Below are positions 17,391-25,091 of a stretch of 64,000 bases of DNA, piece after piece. The notes under the pieces are model-generated. The model saw nothing but the letters and a program-made list of their open reading frames with translations. It searched no databases and had not been told where the DNA came from. This DNA comes from Herbaspirillum huttiense (GTDB taxonomy: Bacteria; Pseudomonadota; Gammaproteobacteria; Burkholderiales; Burkholderiaceae_D). The translations under genes were made by a program, and so were the position numbers. The stretch covers positions 1,798,001 to 1,862,000 of the forward strand of contig NZ_CP037993.1 in NCBI RefSeq assembly GCF_004367745.1, written 5' to 3'. The number at the start of each line of letters is the position of its first letter. The stretch's first letter is position 1.

Positions 17391-17740
17391 GCTCCCCTGC
17401 GGGTGGTGCCGAGGTCGCAGTCTCGCGCGCCATCCGGTGAGGAGGCCTCTTGAGGCCGGGCCAGTGGTGTGTCTTGCTGGCTTCGTTTCTTTTTGGAAAT
17501 AATCTCCGGGGCGAGGCGCGATTTGTTGTCAAATCGTGCCGATCTGCCGTGATTTCTGTCGGAATGACCTCGCTTTGACGCGTCCGGTGTGCGTTTGCGC
17601 GTGCCGGATTTGTCCGCATGGCCCGGCCGTGCGACAATAGCGCCTTTCGTCCTTTTGCCCGTCAGCCGGGCCGGTAGCGTCCCTGCGTGGGGCTGCCGAC
17701 GGGACGCTGGCGCTTCTCGGTTTCATTCCTCAGTTCACTC
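17391..17740. other. 350-bp intergenic region upstream of purU
   Basis: GC-rich, with no supported ORF or clear hairpin. It presumably contains the bactofilin transcript end and the purU promoter. ACAATAG at about 17633-17639 could be a -10 element. Confidence 0.35.
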
Positions 17741-18610
17741 ATGGCTCACCCGGAATACATTCTTACCTTGTCCTGCCTGGACCAGCGCGGCATCGTGCAT
17801 CGCGTCTCGGGCTTCCTGGCCGATCACGGCTGCAACATCATCGATTCGGCGCAGTTTGGCGATGCGCAGTCCAAGCTGTTCTTCATGCGCGTGCATTTTT
17901 CTTCGGAAGATGCGGGTGTGTCGGATGCGGTCTTGCGTGCGGATTTCGGCGTGCTGGGCGATTCGCTGCAGATGAACTGGCAGTTGCATGATGCGGGCAA
18001 GAAGCCGCGTGTGATGCTGATGGTCTCCAAGATCGGTCACTGTCTCAACGATCTGCTGTTCCGCTACAAGAGCGGTTTGCTGCCGGTGGAGATTCCGGCG
18101 ATTGTCTCCAACCATACTGATTTCTATCAGCTGGCTGCGAGCTACAACATTCCTTTCCATCATCTGCCGCTGGCTACCGGCTCTTCCATCGAGACCAAGC
18201 GCGCCCAGGAGCAGCGGATCATGGAAATCGTCGATGCCAACCAGATCGATCTGGTGGTGTTGGCGCGTTACATGCAGATCCTCTCGCCTGAAATGTGCGA
18301 GGCCTTGCGCGGACGGGCGATCAATATTCACCACTCCTTCCTGCCTAGCTTCAAGGGCGCCAAGCCTTATTATCAGGCGCATGATCGTGGCGTTAAGTTG
18401 ATTGGAGCTACTGCGCACTTCGTTACCGGAGATCTGGATGAGGGTCCGATCATCGAGCAAGGCGTAGAACGCGTGGATCACTCCATGGGGCCGGATACCC
18501 TCACCGCTATCGGACGCGATATCGAATGCGTCGTGCTGGCGCGCGCTGTCAAATGGTTTACCGAGCATCGTATCTTGCTTAATGGACACAAGACCGTGAT
18601 CTTCAACTGA
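17741..18610 (+). CDS. purU: formyltetrahydrofolate deformylase PurU
   Basis: A 289-residue enzyme that hydrolyses 10-formyl-THF to formate and THF, balancing one-carbon pools and feeding purine synthesis. The N-terminal ACT domain is LSCLDQRGIVHRVSGFLADH (residues ~10-29). The C-terminal formyltransferase-fold domain includes VSNHTDFYQLA, RYMQILSP, INIHHSFLPSFKGAKPY (catalytic Asn-His region) and the Asp in TGDLDEGPIIEQ. ATG 17741 starts MAHPEYILTL as in homologues. A good terminator follows. Confidence 0.95.
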   Translation: MAHPEYILTLSCLDQRGIVHRVSGFLADHGCNIIDSAQFGDAQSKLFFMRVHFSSEDAGVSDAVLRADFGVLGDSLQMNWQLHDAGKKPRVMLMVSKIGHCLNDLLFRYKSGLLPVEIPAIVSNHTDFYQLAASYNIPFHHLPLATGSSIETKRAQEQRIMEIVDANQIDLVVLARYMQILSPEMCEALRGRAINIHHSFLPSFKGAKPYYQAHDRGVKLIGATAHFVTGDLDEGPIIEQGVERVDHSMGPDTLTAIGRDIECVVLARAVKWFTEHRILLNGHKTVIFN

Positions 18611-18630
18611 TCTGCTGGGCTTTTTCTTGG

Positions 18631-18664
18631 ACGCCGTCCGGCCTTTGGTCGGGCGGCGTTTTTG
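18631..18664 (+). terminator. purU rho-independent terminator
   Basis: A 10-bp stem (18631-18640 with 18650-18659, one G-T pair) is followed by a T run, 21 bases after the purU stop. Confidence 0.85.
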
Positions 18665-18677
18665 TTTTTAGTTTTCG

Positions 18678-19570
18678 TTTTGTTGTCTTGGCTGGGGGCT
18701 TTTCTGGTTGTTCGGTTTGGGGCAGTCTGCACGGAATTTCTTCCTGCGCTCTAGCTTAATTATTTTCTCTCTCCGGTCGGGAGGACGCGCCGGGGGCGGC
18801 CCGGCAGCCGCTCACTTTTCTTGTCTCGCCAAGAAAAGTAAGCAAAAGAAGGCGACCCCAAAGAGCCAGCCCTCCTACGGAGGGTCCCCGCCGCAGCGGA
18901 GCGAAAAGTGGGAAGGATAGAGTCGCTTCGCTCCGACTATCCTTCTGATCCACTTTTCGCTCCGCTGCGGCGGCTGGCTCTATGGGGACAGCACCCCCCA
19001 CGGGCTCGCCTTCGGCCTCGCCGCGTCTCCGACTCGCCTTCGGCTTTGCGGGGGCTCGCCTGCGGCATCGATCGGTTGATCGTTCCCACTCCCGTTTTGG
19101 TTTTGGGTCTTTTTTCGTTTTAGTTTTTATTATTCAAATAGTTTCCGTCCGTTCGTCCTGAGTAGTCGCGCAGCGACGTATCGAAGGCCAAAGAACGCCA
19201 AGGCAAAGCCGAAGGCGAGTCGGAGGTGGTGCGATGCCGAAGGCGAGCCGTTTCGGCCGTCCGCATCTGCGCCGCCGCTTCAGTACCCAATAAAACGGAT
19301 CAGAAAAATAACCGGAGCGAAGCGACTTTATTTTTCCCGTTTTATTGGGTACTGAAGCGGGGACCCTCCGAAGGAGGGCGGCGGAGTTGCGGTCGCCTTC
19401 TTTTGCTTACTTTTCTTGGCGAGACAAGAAAAGTGAGCGGCTGCCGGGCCGCCCCCGGCGCGTTCTTCCGACCGGAGAGAGAACACAATTAAGCTAGAGC
19501 GCAGGAAAGCATTCCGTGCAGACTGCCCCAAACCTGACAACCAGAAAAGCAGGCAGCCAAGACAACACAA
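18678..19570. repeat. 0.9-kb mirror-image intergenic element, copy B
   Basis: This is the second copy of the element at 3951-4860, in the same orientation and alignable along its length, with the T-rich centre the most divergent part. Ends are TTTTGTTGTCTTGGCT (18678-18693) and AGCCAAGACAACACAA (19555-19570). It has the same left hairpin (18862-18871 with 18972-18981) and the same 23-bp perfect stem (19276-19298 with 19337-19359). In that stem, three bases differ from copy A and all three are matched on the opposite arm. It lies between convergent purU and the acyl-CoA ligase. No coding capacity is supported. Confidence 0.85.
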
Positions 19571-19583
19571 TCCCCCAAAAGGA

Positions 19584-21224
19584 TCAGCCTGCAACCGGAT
19601 ACTGCTCCCGCATCACCCGCTTGTTGAGCTTCCCGACGCTGGTCCGAGCCAATTCAGGAACAAACCGCACCCGATCCGGCACGCCATAACGAGAGATGGT
19701 CCCAGCCTCGGCAGCAGCCATCACATGCTGCCGGATATCCTCTTCAGAAACCGCAGCCACATCCTTCTTCAGGACGACCAGCGCAACCGGCCGCTCCCCC
19801 CATTTACCGTCCTGCACCCCGATGACGGCCGTCTCAGCCACAGCCGGATGCCGCGCAATGATGTCCTCGATCTGCAGCGAAGAGACCCACTCGCCCCCGG
19901 TCTTGATGACATCCTTGATCCGATCCGTGACCTGCAGATAGCCTTCAGCATCGATATGCCCGATATCCTGAGTATGCAACCATCCCCCACGCCACAATTC
20001 TTCAGAGGCTTCCGCCTGATGCAGATACCCTTGCGTCAGCCAGGGCGCGCGCACCACCACTTCGCCGGTGCTCTTGCCATCCCGCGGACAATCATTCATA
20101 TCGCCATCCACCGTACGCAAGGCCACCAGCGGCAGCGGCCGCCCGGTCTTCACGCGCAGCACGGCTTCACGCTCGCTACCCAGCTCCTCGGTCGGCACCT
20201 GCGCCAGTGTCAATATCGGACAAGTCTCCGACATCCCGTAACCGGTAAAGACATCTATCCCCCGATCCCGCGCCATGCGCGCCAGACTGCCCGTCATCGC
20301 CGAACCACCAATGATCATCTTCCACCCTGACAGATCCACTTCCCGCGCCTGCTCGGAGGTCAACACCATCTGCAAAATGGTCGGCACGCAATGCGAGAAG
20401 GTCACCTTCTCCTCACGGATCAGCTTGCAGATCGTGTCCGGCACATAGCGCCCCGGATACACCTGCTTGACCCCCGCCATCGTCGCCACATAAGGCAGCC
20501 CCCAGGCATGCACATGAAACATCGGCGTCAACGGCATGTAGACATCATCCCGATGCAAACGTCCCTGCTGCGGCGCCAGCGCCAGCCCGGCCGTGGTGCC
20601 CAGCGTATGCAGGACCAGTTGCCGATGGCTGAAATACACGCCCTTGGGCAAGCCCGTGGTGCCGGTGGTGTAGAAGGTCGTCGCGCGCGCGTTCTCATCG
20701 AAGTCGGGGAAGTCATACCGCGCCGAGGCCTGCGCCAGCAAAGCTTCGTATTCCCCCGCGAAGCCCGGCCCCTGCGGACAGGGACTGCCATCGTCGGTCA
20801 ACAGCACGCAGCGCGTGAGGGTGTTCAACTCACCACGGATCTGCTTCAACACCGGCATGAAATCCGAATTCACCAGCAAGACATCAGCCTGCGCATGATT
20901 GAGCGTGTAGGCAATCTGCTCCGGCGACAACCGTACATTCACCGTCTGCAACACGCAGCCCATCATCGGCACCGCAAAGAAACACTCCAGATAACGATTG
21001 CTGTCCCAGTCCATCACCGCCACCGTATTGCCGGCCTGCACGCCCATTTCCTTGAGCACATTGGCCAGCCGCTGCACACGCTCGTAAAAACCGGCATAGG
21101 TCAGCCGGCGCGTACCGTAAATGATTTCCTGCTCGGGGGCCGTGGCCAGGGCGCTGTGCAGCAACTGCTTGATCAGCAGCGGATAGCCATAGGCCGACGG
21201 GGTTTGCTCGATCGCTTGGGGCAT
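19584..21224 (-). CDS. medium/long-chain fatty acid--CoA ligase (AlkK-like)
   Basis: A 546-residue adenylate-forming enzyme that activates a fatty acid to acyl-CoA via acyl-AMP. Motifs are the P-loop YTTGTTGLPKGVYFSH, GYGMSETCP, the hinge region TDRIKDVIKTGGEWVSS and the catalytic lysine near the C-terminus in ARTSVGKLNKR. Length and sequence style match the AlkK-type medium-chain ligases. ATG 21224 follows GAGGAGA. It is a single gene. Confidence 0.9.
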   Translation of the reverse strand: MPQAIEQTPSAYGYPLLIKQLLHSALATAPEQEIIYGTRRLTYAGFYERVQRLANVLKEMGVQAGNTVAVMDWDSNRYLECFFAVPMMGCVLQTVNVRLSPEQIAYTLNHAQADVLLVNSDFMPVLKQIRGELNTLTRCVLLTDDGSPCPQGPGFAGEYEALLAQASARYDFPDFDENARATTFYTTGTTGLPKGVYFSHRQLVLHTLGTTAGLALAPQQGRLHRDDVYMPLTPMFHVHAWGLPYVATMAGVKQVYPGRYVPDTICKLIREEKVTFSHCVPTILQMVLTSEQAREVDLSGWKMIIGGSAMTGSLARMARDRGIDVFTGYGMSETCPILTLAQVPTEELGSEREAVLRVKTGRPLPLVALRTVDGDMNDCPRDGKSTGEVVVRAPWLTQGYLHQAEASEELWRGGWLHTQDIGHIDAEGYLQVTDRIKDVIKTGGEWVSSLQIEDIIARHPAVAETAVIGVQDGKWGERPVALVVLKKDVAAVSEEDIRQHVMAAAEAGTISRYGVPDRVRFVPELARTSVGKLNKRVMREQYPVAG

Positions 21225-21369
21225 GCCGGAGTCTCCTCTGTTGTGCGGCGGCAGGACCGCCTCTTATGGATGGGATGGATGAAACGAACTCCGATGATAC
21301 CGCCAAGTCTCCAACCGCATCGTCGCCGGGACGACGAAATTGTGCAGCGTCCCGGCCCCCCGCGGGTGG

Positions 21370-21660
21370 TCAGCGCTTTTCTTCCAGCGAGGTCACGGTC
21401 AGCGCACCATCGACCCGGTCAGCGGTGAAGCTGATCTTCTCGCCTTCGCGTGCCCGCGCCAGGATCTCGGGATCGGCCTTGAACACCATCGTCATGCCGC
21501 CCATCTGCAGATTGGGAATCTCCGCATGGCGGATGGTGAGCTTGCCCGTGCTGGTGTCGACCTTGCGGATTTCGCCGTCCACTTTGGGCGCATCACCCTG
21601 CGCGTGTGCCGCCAGCGCGGTCAAACAAAGGGCCGTGGTGAGGAGGAGGGAGCGCAACAT
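21370..21660 (-). CDS. CusF-like periplasmic copper-binding protein
   Basis: A 96-residue protein with a signal peptide (SLLLTTALCLTALAAHA) and a CusF/CopK-like OB-fold domain. The ligand region is RHAEIPNLQMGGMTMVF, where His and two Met match the Cu(I) or Ag(I) ligands of CusF. It would shuttle copper in the periplasm to the TolC-type export channel or the oxidase. ATG 21660 follows GGAAAG. It is the last gene of a minus-strand set (tolC-like, multicopper oxidase, this gene), 98 bases after the oxidase. Confidence 0.85.
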   Translation of the reverse strand: MLRSLLLTTALCLTALAAHAQGDAPKVDGEIRKVDTSTGKLTIRHAEIPNLQMGGMTMVFKADPEILARAREGEKISFTADRVDGALTVTSLEEKR

Positions 21661-21758
21661 GGTCTTTCCTTTCGTGAAGTCGTCAGCGACGCAAGGTCGC
21701 TGATCCAAAAACAATGATGTAAAAAGCTGATGACAGAGGTGCTCGATAAGTCATTTTG

Positions 21759-23141
21759 TCAATGATGCCCTTGATGCCCTCCCGGCTTGATGACCTCCAG
21801 CGTGGCTGGCGCAGCCGGGCCGGAAGGCGCGGCCCGCCGGGTCTCGGGCATCTCGCCCTGCCATTCCCGCGCCACCGTGCCGGCCGGTGCGCGATACCAG
21901 CCCGGATCCCGGTAATCATCCCGCGCCAGGTTGCGCCGGACCTTTACGGTGCTGAACATGCCACCCATCTCGATGGGGCCATACGGTCCGCGTCCGGTCA
22001 TCATCGGCAGGGTGTTGTCGGGCAGGGGCATCTCCATCTCGCCCATCGATCCCCCCTTGTCACCCATGGCCATGTAGTCGGGAATGAGACGGCTGATCTT
22101 GCTGACGACCTTGGACTGGTCCACCCCGATCATGGTCGGCATGTCATGGCCCATGGCGTTCATGGTGTGATGCGCCTTGTGGCAATGCAGGGCCCAGTCG
22201 CCTTCTTCGGTGGCATCGAACTCGATGGCGCGCATCTGGCCCACCGCAATGTCGGTGGTGACCTCGGGCCAGCGCGCGGCGGGTGGCACCCAACCACCAT
22301 CGGTGCCGGTCACGCTGAACTCGTGGCCGTGCAGGTGCAGCGGGTGATTGGTCATGGTGAGATTGCCCACGCGGATGCGCACGCGGTCGTTCTGCCGCAC
22401 CACCAGCGGGTCGATGCCGGGGAAGGCCCGGCTGTTCCAGGTCCACAGGTTGAAGTCCAGCATGGTGCTGACCTTGGGCACCGAGGCCCCCGGCGCGATG
22501 TCGTAGGCATTCATCAGGAACACGAAATCCCGATCCACCCGCATGACGCCCGGATCCCTCGGGTGCGTCACCCAGAACCCCATCATGCCCATGGCCATCT
22601 GCACCATCTCGTCGGCATGCGGGTGATACATGAAGGTGCCGGCGCGTTTGGCGGTGAACTCATACACATAGGTCTTGCCCGGCGGGATGGCCGCTTGCGT
22701 CAGGCCCGATACGCCATCCATGCCATTGGGCAGGCGCTGTCCGTGCCAGTGCACCGAGGTCGCTTCGGGCAGCTTGTTTGTGACGAAGATGCGTACTTTG
22801 TCGCCTTCCACCACCTCGATGGTCGGGCCGGGGCTCTGGCCGTTGTAGCCCCACAGCCTGGCCTTCATGCCGGGCGCAATCTCGCGCTCCACGGCTTCGG
22901 CGATCAGGTGGAATTCCTTGACGCCGTTCTTCATGCGCCAGGGCAGGGTCCAGCCATTGAGCGTGACCACCGGCTGGTAAGGACGGCCAGTGGCGGGTTG
23001 CAGCGGGGGCTGCGTGGCGGCGCTGGTTTGCAGCGGGGCTTCAGGCAGACCGGCGGCACCGGCGCGGCTGACGGCACCGGCCGTTACGGCGAGCGCCGCG
23101 CCTTGCAGGAAGTGGCGGCGCGCTTTGTCGTTCGGGTTCAT
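21759..23141 (-). CDS. multicopper oxidase, periplasmic copper detoxification
   Basis: A 460-residue Tat-exported oxidase that most likely oxidises Cu(I) to less toxic Cu(II). The signal is ARRHFLQGAALAVTAG. All copper-binding motifs are visible: HWHGQ, HPHADEM, HPLHLHGHEF and HCHKAHHTMN. A Met-rich segment (MGDKGGSMGEMEMPLPD) and His-rich C-terminus (GGHQGHH) suit copper handling. It is shorter than PcoA/CopA (about 600 aa), and is a compact form often found with a TolC-like partner. It overlaps the upstream tolC-like gene by 4 bases. Confidence 0.92.
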   Translation of the reverse strand: MNPNDKARRHFLQGAALAVTAGAVSRAGAAGLPEAPLQTSAATQPPLQPATGRPYQPVVTLNGWTLPWRMKNGVKEFHLIAEAVEREIAPGMKARLWGYNGQSPGPTIEVVEGDKVRIFVTNKLPEATSVHWHGQRLPNGMDGVSGLTQAAIPPGKTYVYEFTAKRAGTFMYHPHADEMVQMAMGMMGFWVTHPRDPGVMRVDRDFVFLMNAYDIAPGASVPKVSTMLDFNLWTWNSRAFPGIDPLVVRQNDRVRIRVGNLTMTNHPLHLHGHEFSVTGTDGGWVPPAARWPEVTTDIAVGQMRAIEFDATEEGDWALHCHKAHHTMNAMGHDMPTMIGVDQSKVVSKISRLIPDYMAMGDKGGSMGEMEMPLPDNTLPMMTGRGPYGPIEMGGMFSTVKVRRNLARDDYRDPGWYRAPAGTVAREWQGEMPETRRAAPSGPAAPATLEVIKPGGHQGHH

Positions 23142-24523
23142 GGTTGCTTTCCTGGTTGGGGACGGCCGCCCAGCGCCTGTTGCAGGCTGGCGTCGGCGAT
23201 CCAGAAATCACGCTGGGCATCGATGGCGGCATTGACCGTGGCCGCCTGTTCGCGCGCATCGGCCAGCAAGGCGAAGACGCTGATGAGCATGCCGTTGTAG
23301 CGCAGCAGATTTTCTTCGGCGATGCGCTGGCGCAGCGGCACCAGTTCATCGTGGTAGCGCCGGGCCAGCGCATAGGCATCCTGCCGCTCACGCCAGGCCA
23401 GGCGTGCCTGGGCGCGTGCATCGAGAAGAGCCGCAGCCAGCTTGTGCGCACCCTGCAGGTAGATGGCCTCGGCCTTGGCCGTGCGCGCCTCGCCCCAGTC
23501 GAAGAGCGGGATCTCCAACGAGATCTCGTAGCCGTTTTCATTGGGCTTGCCACTCTCGGTGGTGCGCACCGCGCCCAGGTCCAGCACGTTGATGAAGCGG
23601 GTGGCGCGGGTCAGTCCCAGCGAAGCTTGCAAGCCTTCCAGTTCGGTGCGGGCGGCCTGGACGTCGAGACGCTGCTGCAGGGCTTGCTGCTCGATGTCAT
23701 CGACTGCCTCCAGCTGCCTGGGCAAGGGCGGCAATTGCGCCGGCAACGCGAAATCCGGTGCCAGCCCCAGCAGGCGGGCCAGCGTTTCCTTGTGCTGCGC
23801 CGCTTGTCGGCGCGCCTGCTGCAGGCTGGCCTGCGCCTGGCCATAGAAGAACTGCTCGCGCGCACCATCGAGCTGGCTGATATTGCCCAGCCGCGCCATC
23901 TGCGCCGCCAGTTCATGCGCCGCTTCGGCCGCATCGGCCACCTGCTCCTGATACTGCAAGCCCTGCTGCGCGGCCACCGCCTGGTAGTAGGCCTGGCGCG
24001 TCTGCGCTGCGAGCGCCAGTACGCGCGCGGCCAGCGACAGGCGCACCTGCTCGAAGCGCCGCTGTTCAATGCGCGCAGTCGTCGGCAGGGTGATGAGGCG
24101 CATCAGGCCCAGCGACAGGCTGCGCTCGATCTTGAGATCGTCGCCCGCATGGGTGCGCTTGAAGGAGAAACCGGGATTGGGCAGGCGGCCGCCTTGCACC
24201 AGGTCGGCCTCAGCCACGCCCAGTCCGGCGAAATCGGCCTGCAGATCCGGATTGTGGAGGAGGGCGATCTGCACCGCATCGTCGGCACTGGCCAGTCGCG
24301 TTGCACCGCCCGCAGGGTCGTGCAGCAAGGCGCGTACGCGCTCGCTGCTGGCCTGGGTCTGTTGCGGGCTGCGGTTCCAGGCCGGCGCCTGGCCCAGGCG
24401 TTGCTGGCTGGTCTGCTCGACCTGGCCGAAACCGCCATCCGGCGACAGCTGCGCACAGCCGGCCAGCAAGGCGCAGGCGGCCACGGCAGCGGCCCGCCAG
24501 GGACGTGAAACTTGGGGAATCAT
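23138..24523 (-). CDS. TolC/CusC-family outer membrane efflux lipoprotein
   Basis: A 461-residue outer-membrane channel protein with a lipobox (CALLAGCAQL, Cys22) and two TolC-type repeats rich in Ala, Gln and Leu with predicted long coiled helices. The outer membrane channel would export metal or other toxic compounds. No RND pump or membrane fusion gene is adjacent. It is co-transcribed with the multicopper oxidase (4-base overlap) and the CusF-like protein, so periplasmic copper efflux or maturation is the likely role. Confidence 0.88.
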   Translation of the reverse strand: MIPQVSRPWRAAAVAACALLAGCAQLSPDGGFGQVEQTSQQRLGQAPAWNRSPQQTQASSERVRALLHDPAGGATRLASADDAVQIALLHNPDLQADFAGLGVAEADLVQGGRLPNPGFSFKRTHAGDDLKIERSLSLGLMRLITLPTTARIEQRRFEQVRLSLAARVLALAAQTRQAYYQAVAAQQGLQYQEQVADAAEAAHELAAQMARLGNISQLDGAREQFFYGQAQASLQQARRQAAQHKETLARLLGLAPDFALPAQLPPLPRQLEAVDDIEQQALQQRLDVQAARTELEGLQASLGLTRATRFINVLDLGAVRTTESGKPNENGYEISLEIPLFDWGEARTAKAEAIYLQGAHKLAAALLDARAQARLAWRERQDAYALARRYHDELVPLRQRIAEENLLRYNGMLISVFALLADAREQAATVNAAIDAQRDFWIADASLQQALGGRPQPGKQP

Positions 24524-24563
24524 GGAATCCTCGTCTGATGATGATCGTCACGCCACGCGCGCA

Positions 24564-24573
24564 CTGACGTCAG
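24564..24573. repeat. perfect palindrome in the gap before the tolC-like gene
   Basis: CTGACGTCAG is self-complementary and is flanked by GCGCGC-type bases on both sides, giving a longer imperfect hairpin. It lies in the 93-base gap between the His-rich protein gene and the tolC-like gene and may weaken read-through. Confidence 0.35.
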
Positions 24574-24616
24574 CGCGCACGAGGCTCAGGCGCACGCGAA
24601 GGTGCGCAGGGAAGGA

Positions 24617-25039
24617 TCAGGCGAGGGCAGGGGGACGGTCGGGGTTTTCCGGCAGATAGCCGACGAAGCCGGAAGCCGGCAGCGCAATGAATTCGCGCGA
24701 GGGAAGATCAGGCGCAGGCGGTGCGCTCAAGGCCAGCGGCAACAGGCCACCGACGGTGCAGGCGGCGCAGAAGCTGCAGGAGGAATGCGTATGATGTGGC
24801 TGATGTTGTGTGTCGCTGGCATCAGCAGAGGTGATCTGTGTTGCCGCACCATGATCGGCATGATGGCCTTGATGGGCCTGCTGGTCATGCTGCATCTGAT
24901 GCGCTTGCACTGCCGGCGCATGATGCTGTACCGCCTGCTGCTGCGACGGCGCGCAGGCCTGCAGCACGGCGGCGAAGCCCTGGACGGGAATCGCCAGCGC
25001 CAGCAGCCAGAGCAGGAGGAGTTTTGCGCGCAGCATCAT
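24617..25039 (-). CDS. His-rich exported protein in metal operon (DUF2946-like)
   Basis: A 140-residue protein with a signal peptide (LLLLWLLALAIPVQGFAA). A central region very rich in His and Gln (residues ~38-80) would bind metal. It is followed by a Cys cluster SSCSFCAACTVGGLLPL and a C-terminus FVGYLPENPDRPP. This layout resembles short DUF2946-type proteins often found in copper operons, though the assignment is from memory. A promoter (25047-25076) sits directly upstream. It lies between cadA and the tolC-like gene on the same strand. Confidence 0.65.
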   Translation of the reverse strand: MMLRAKLLLLWLLALAIPVQGFAAVLQACAPSQQQAVQHHAPAVQAHQMQHDQQAHQGHHADHGAATQITSADASDTQHQPHHTHSSCSFCAACTVGGLLPLALSAPPAPDLPSREFIALPASGFVGYLPENPDRPPALA

Positions 25040-25046
25040 GGGCGGC

Positions 25047-25076
25047 AGTATAGACCGGGGCCGTCCCTGCGATCAA
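25047..25076 (-). promoter_or_regulatory. sigma-70-like promoter for the His-rich/tolC/oxidase genes
   Basis: On the minus strand TTGATC (25076-25071) and TATACT (25052-25047) are separated by 18 bases. The predicted transcription start falls at or next to the ATG at 25039, so this mRNA may be leaderless. It would allow expression apart from cadA. Confidence 0.5.
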
Positions 25077-25091
25077 CCTGTACGGCCGGCC

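Noticed and set aside
21756-24508. Long plus-strand frames (514 and 454 aa) opposite the multicopper oxidase and tolC-like genes
   Set aside because: They are antisense to genes with copper-site and lipobox motifs and lack any recognisable domain.
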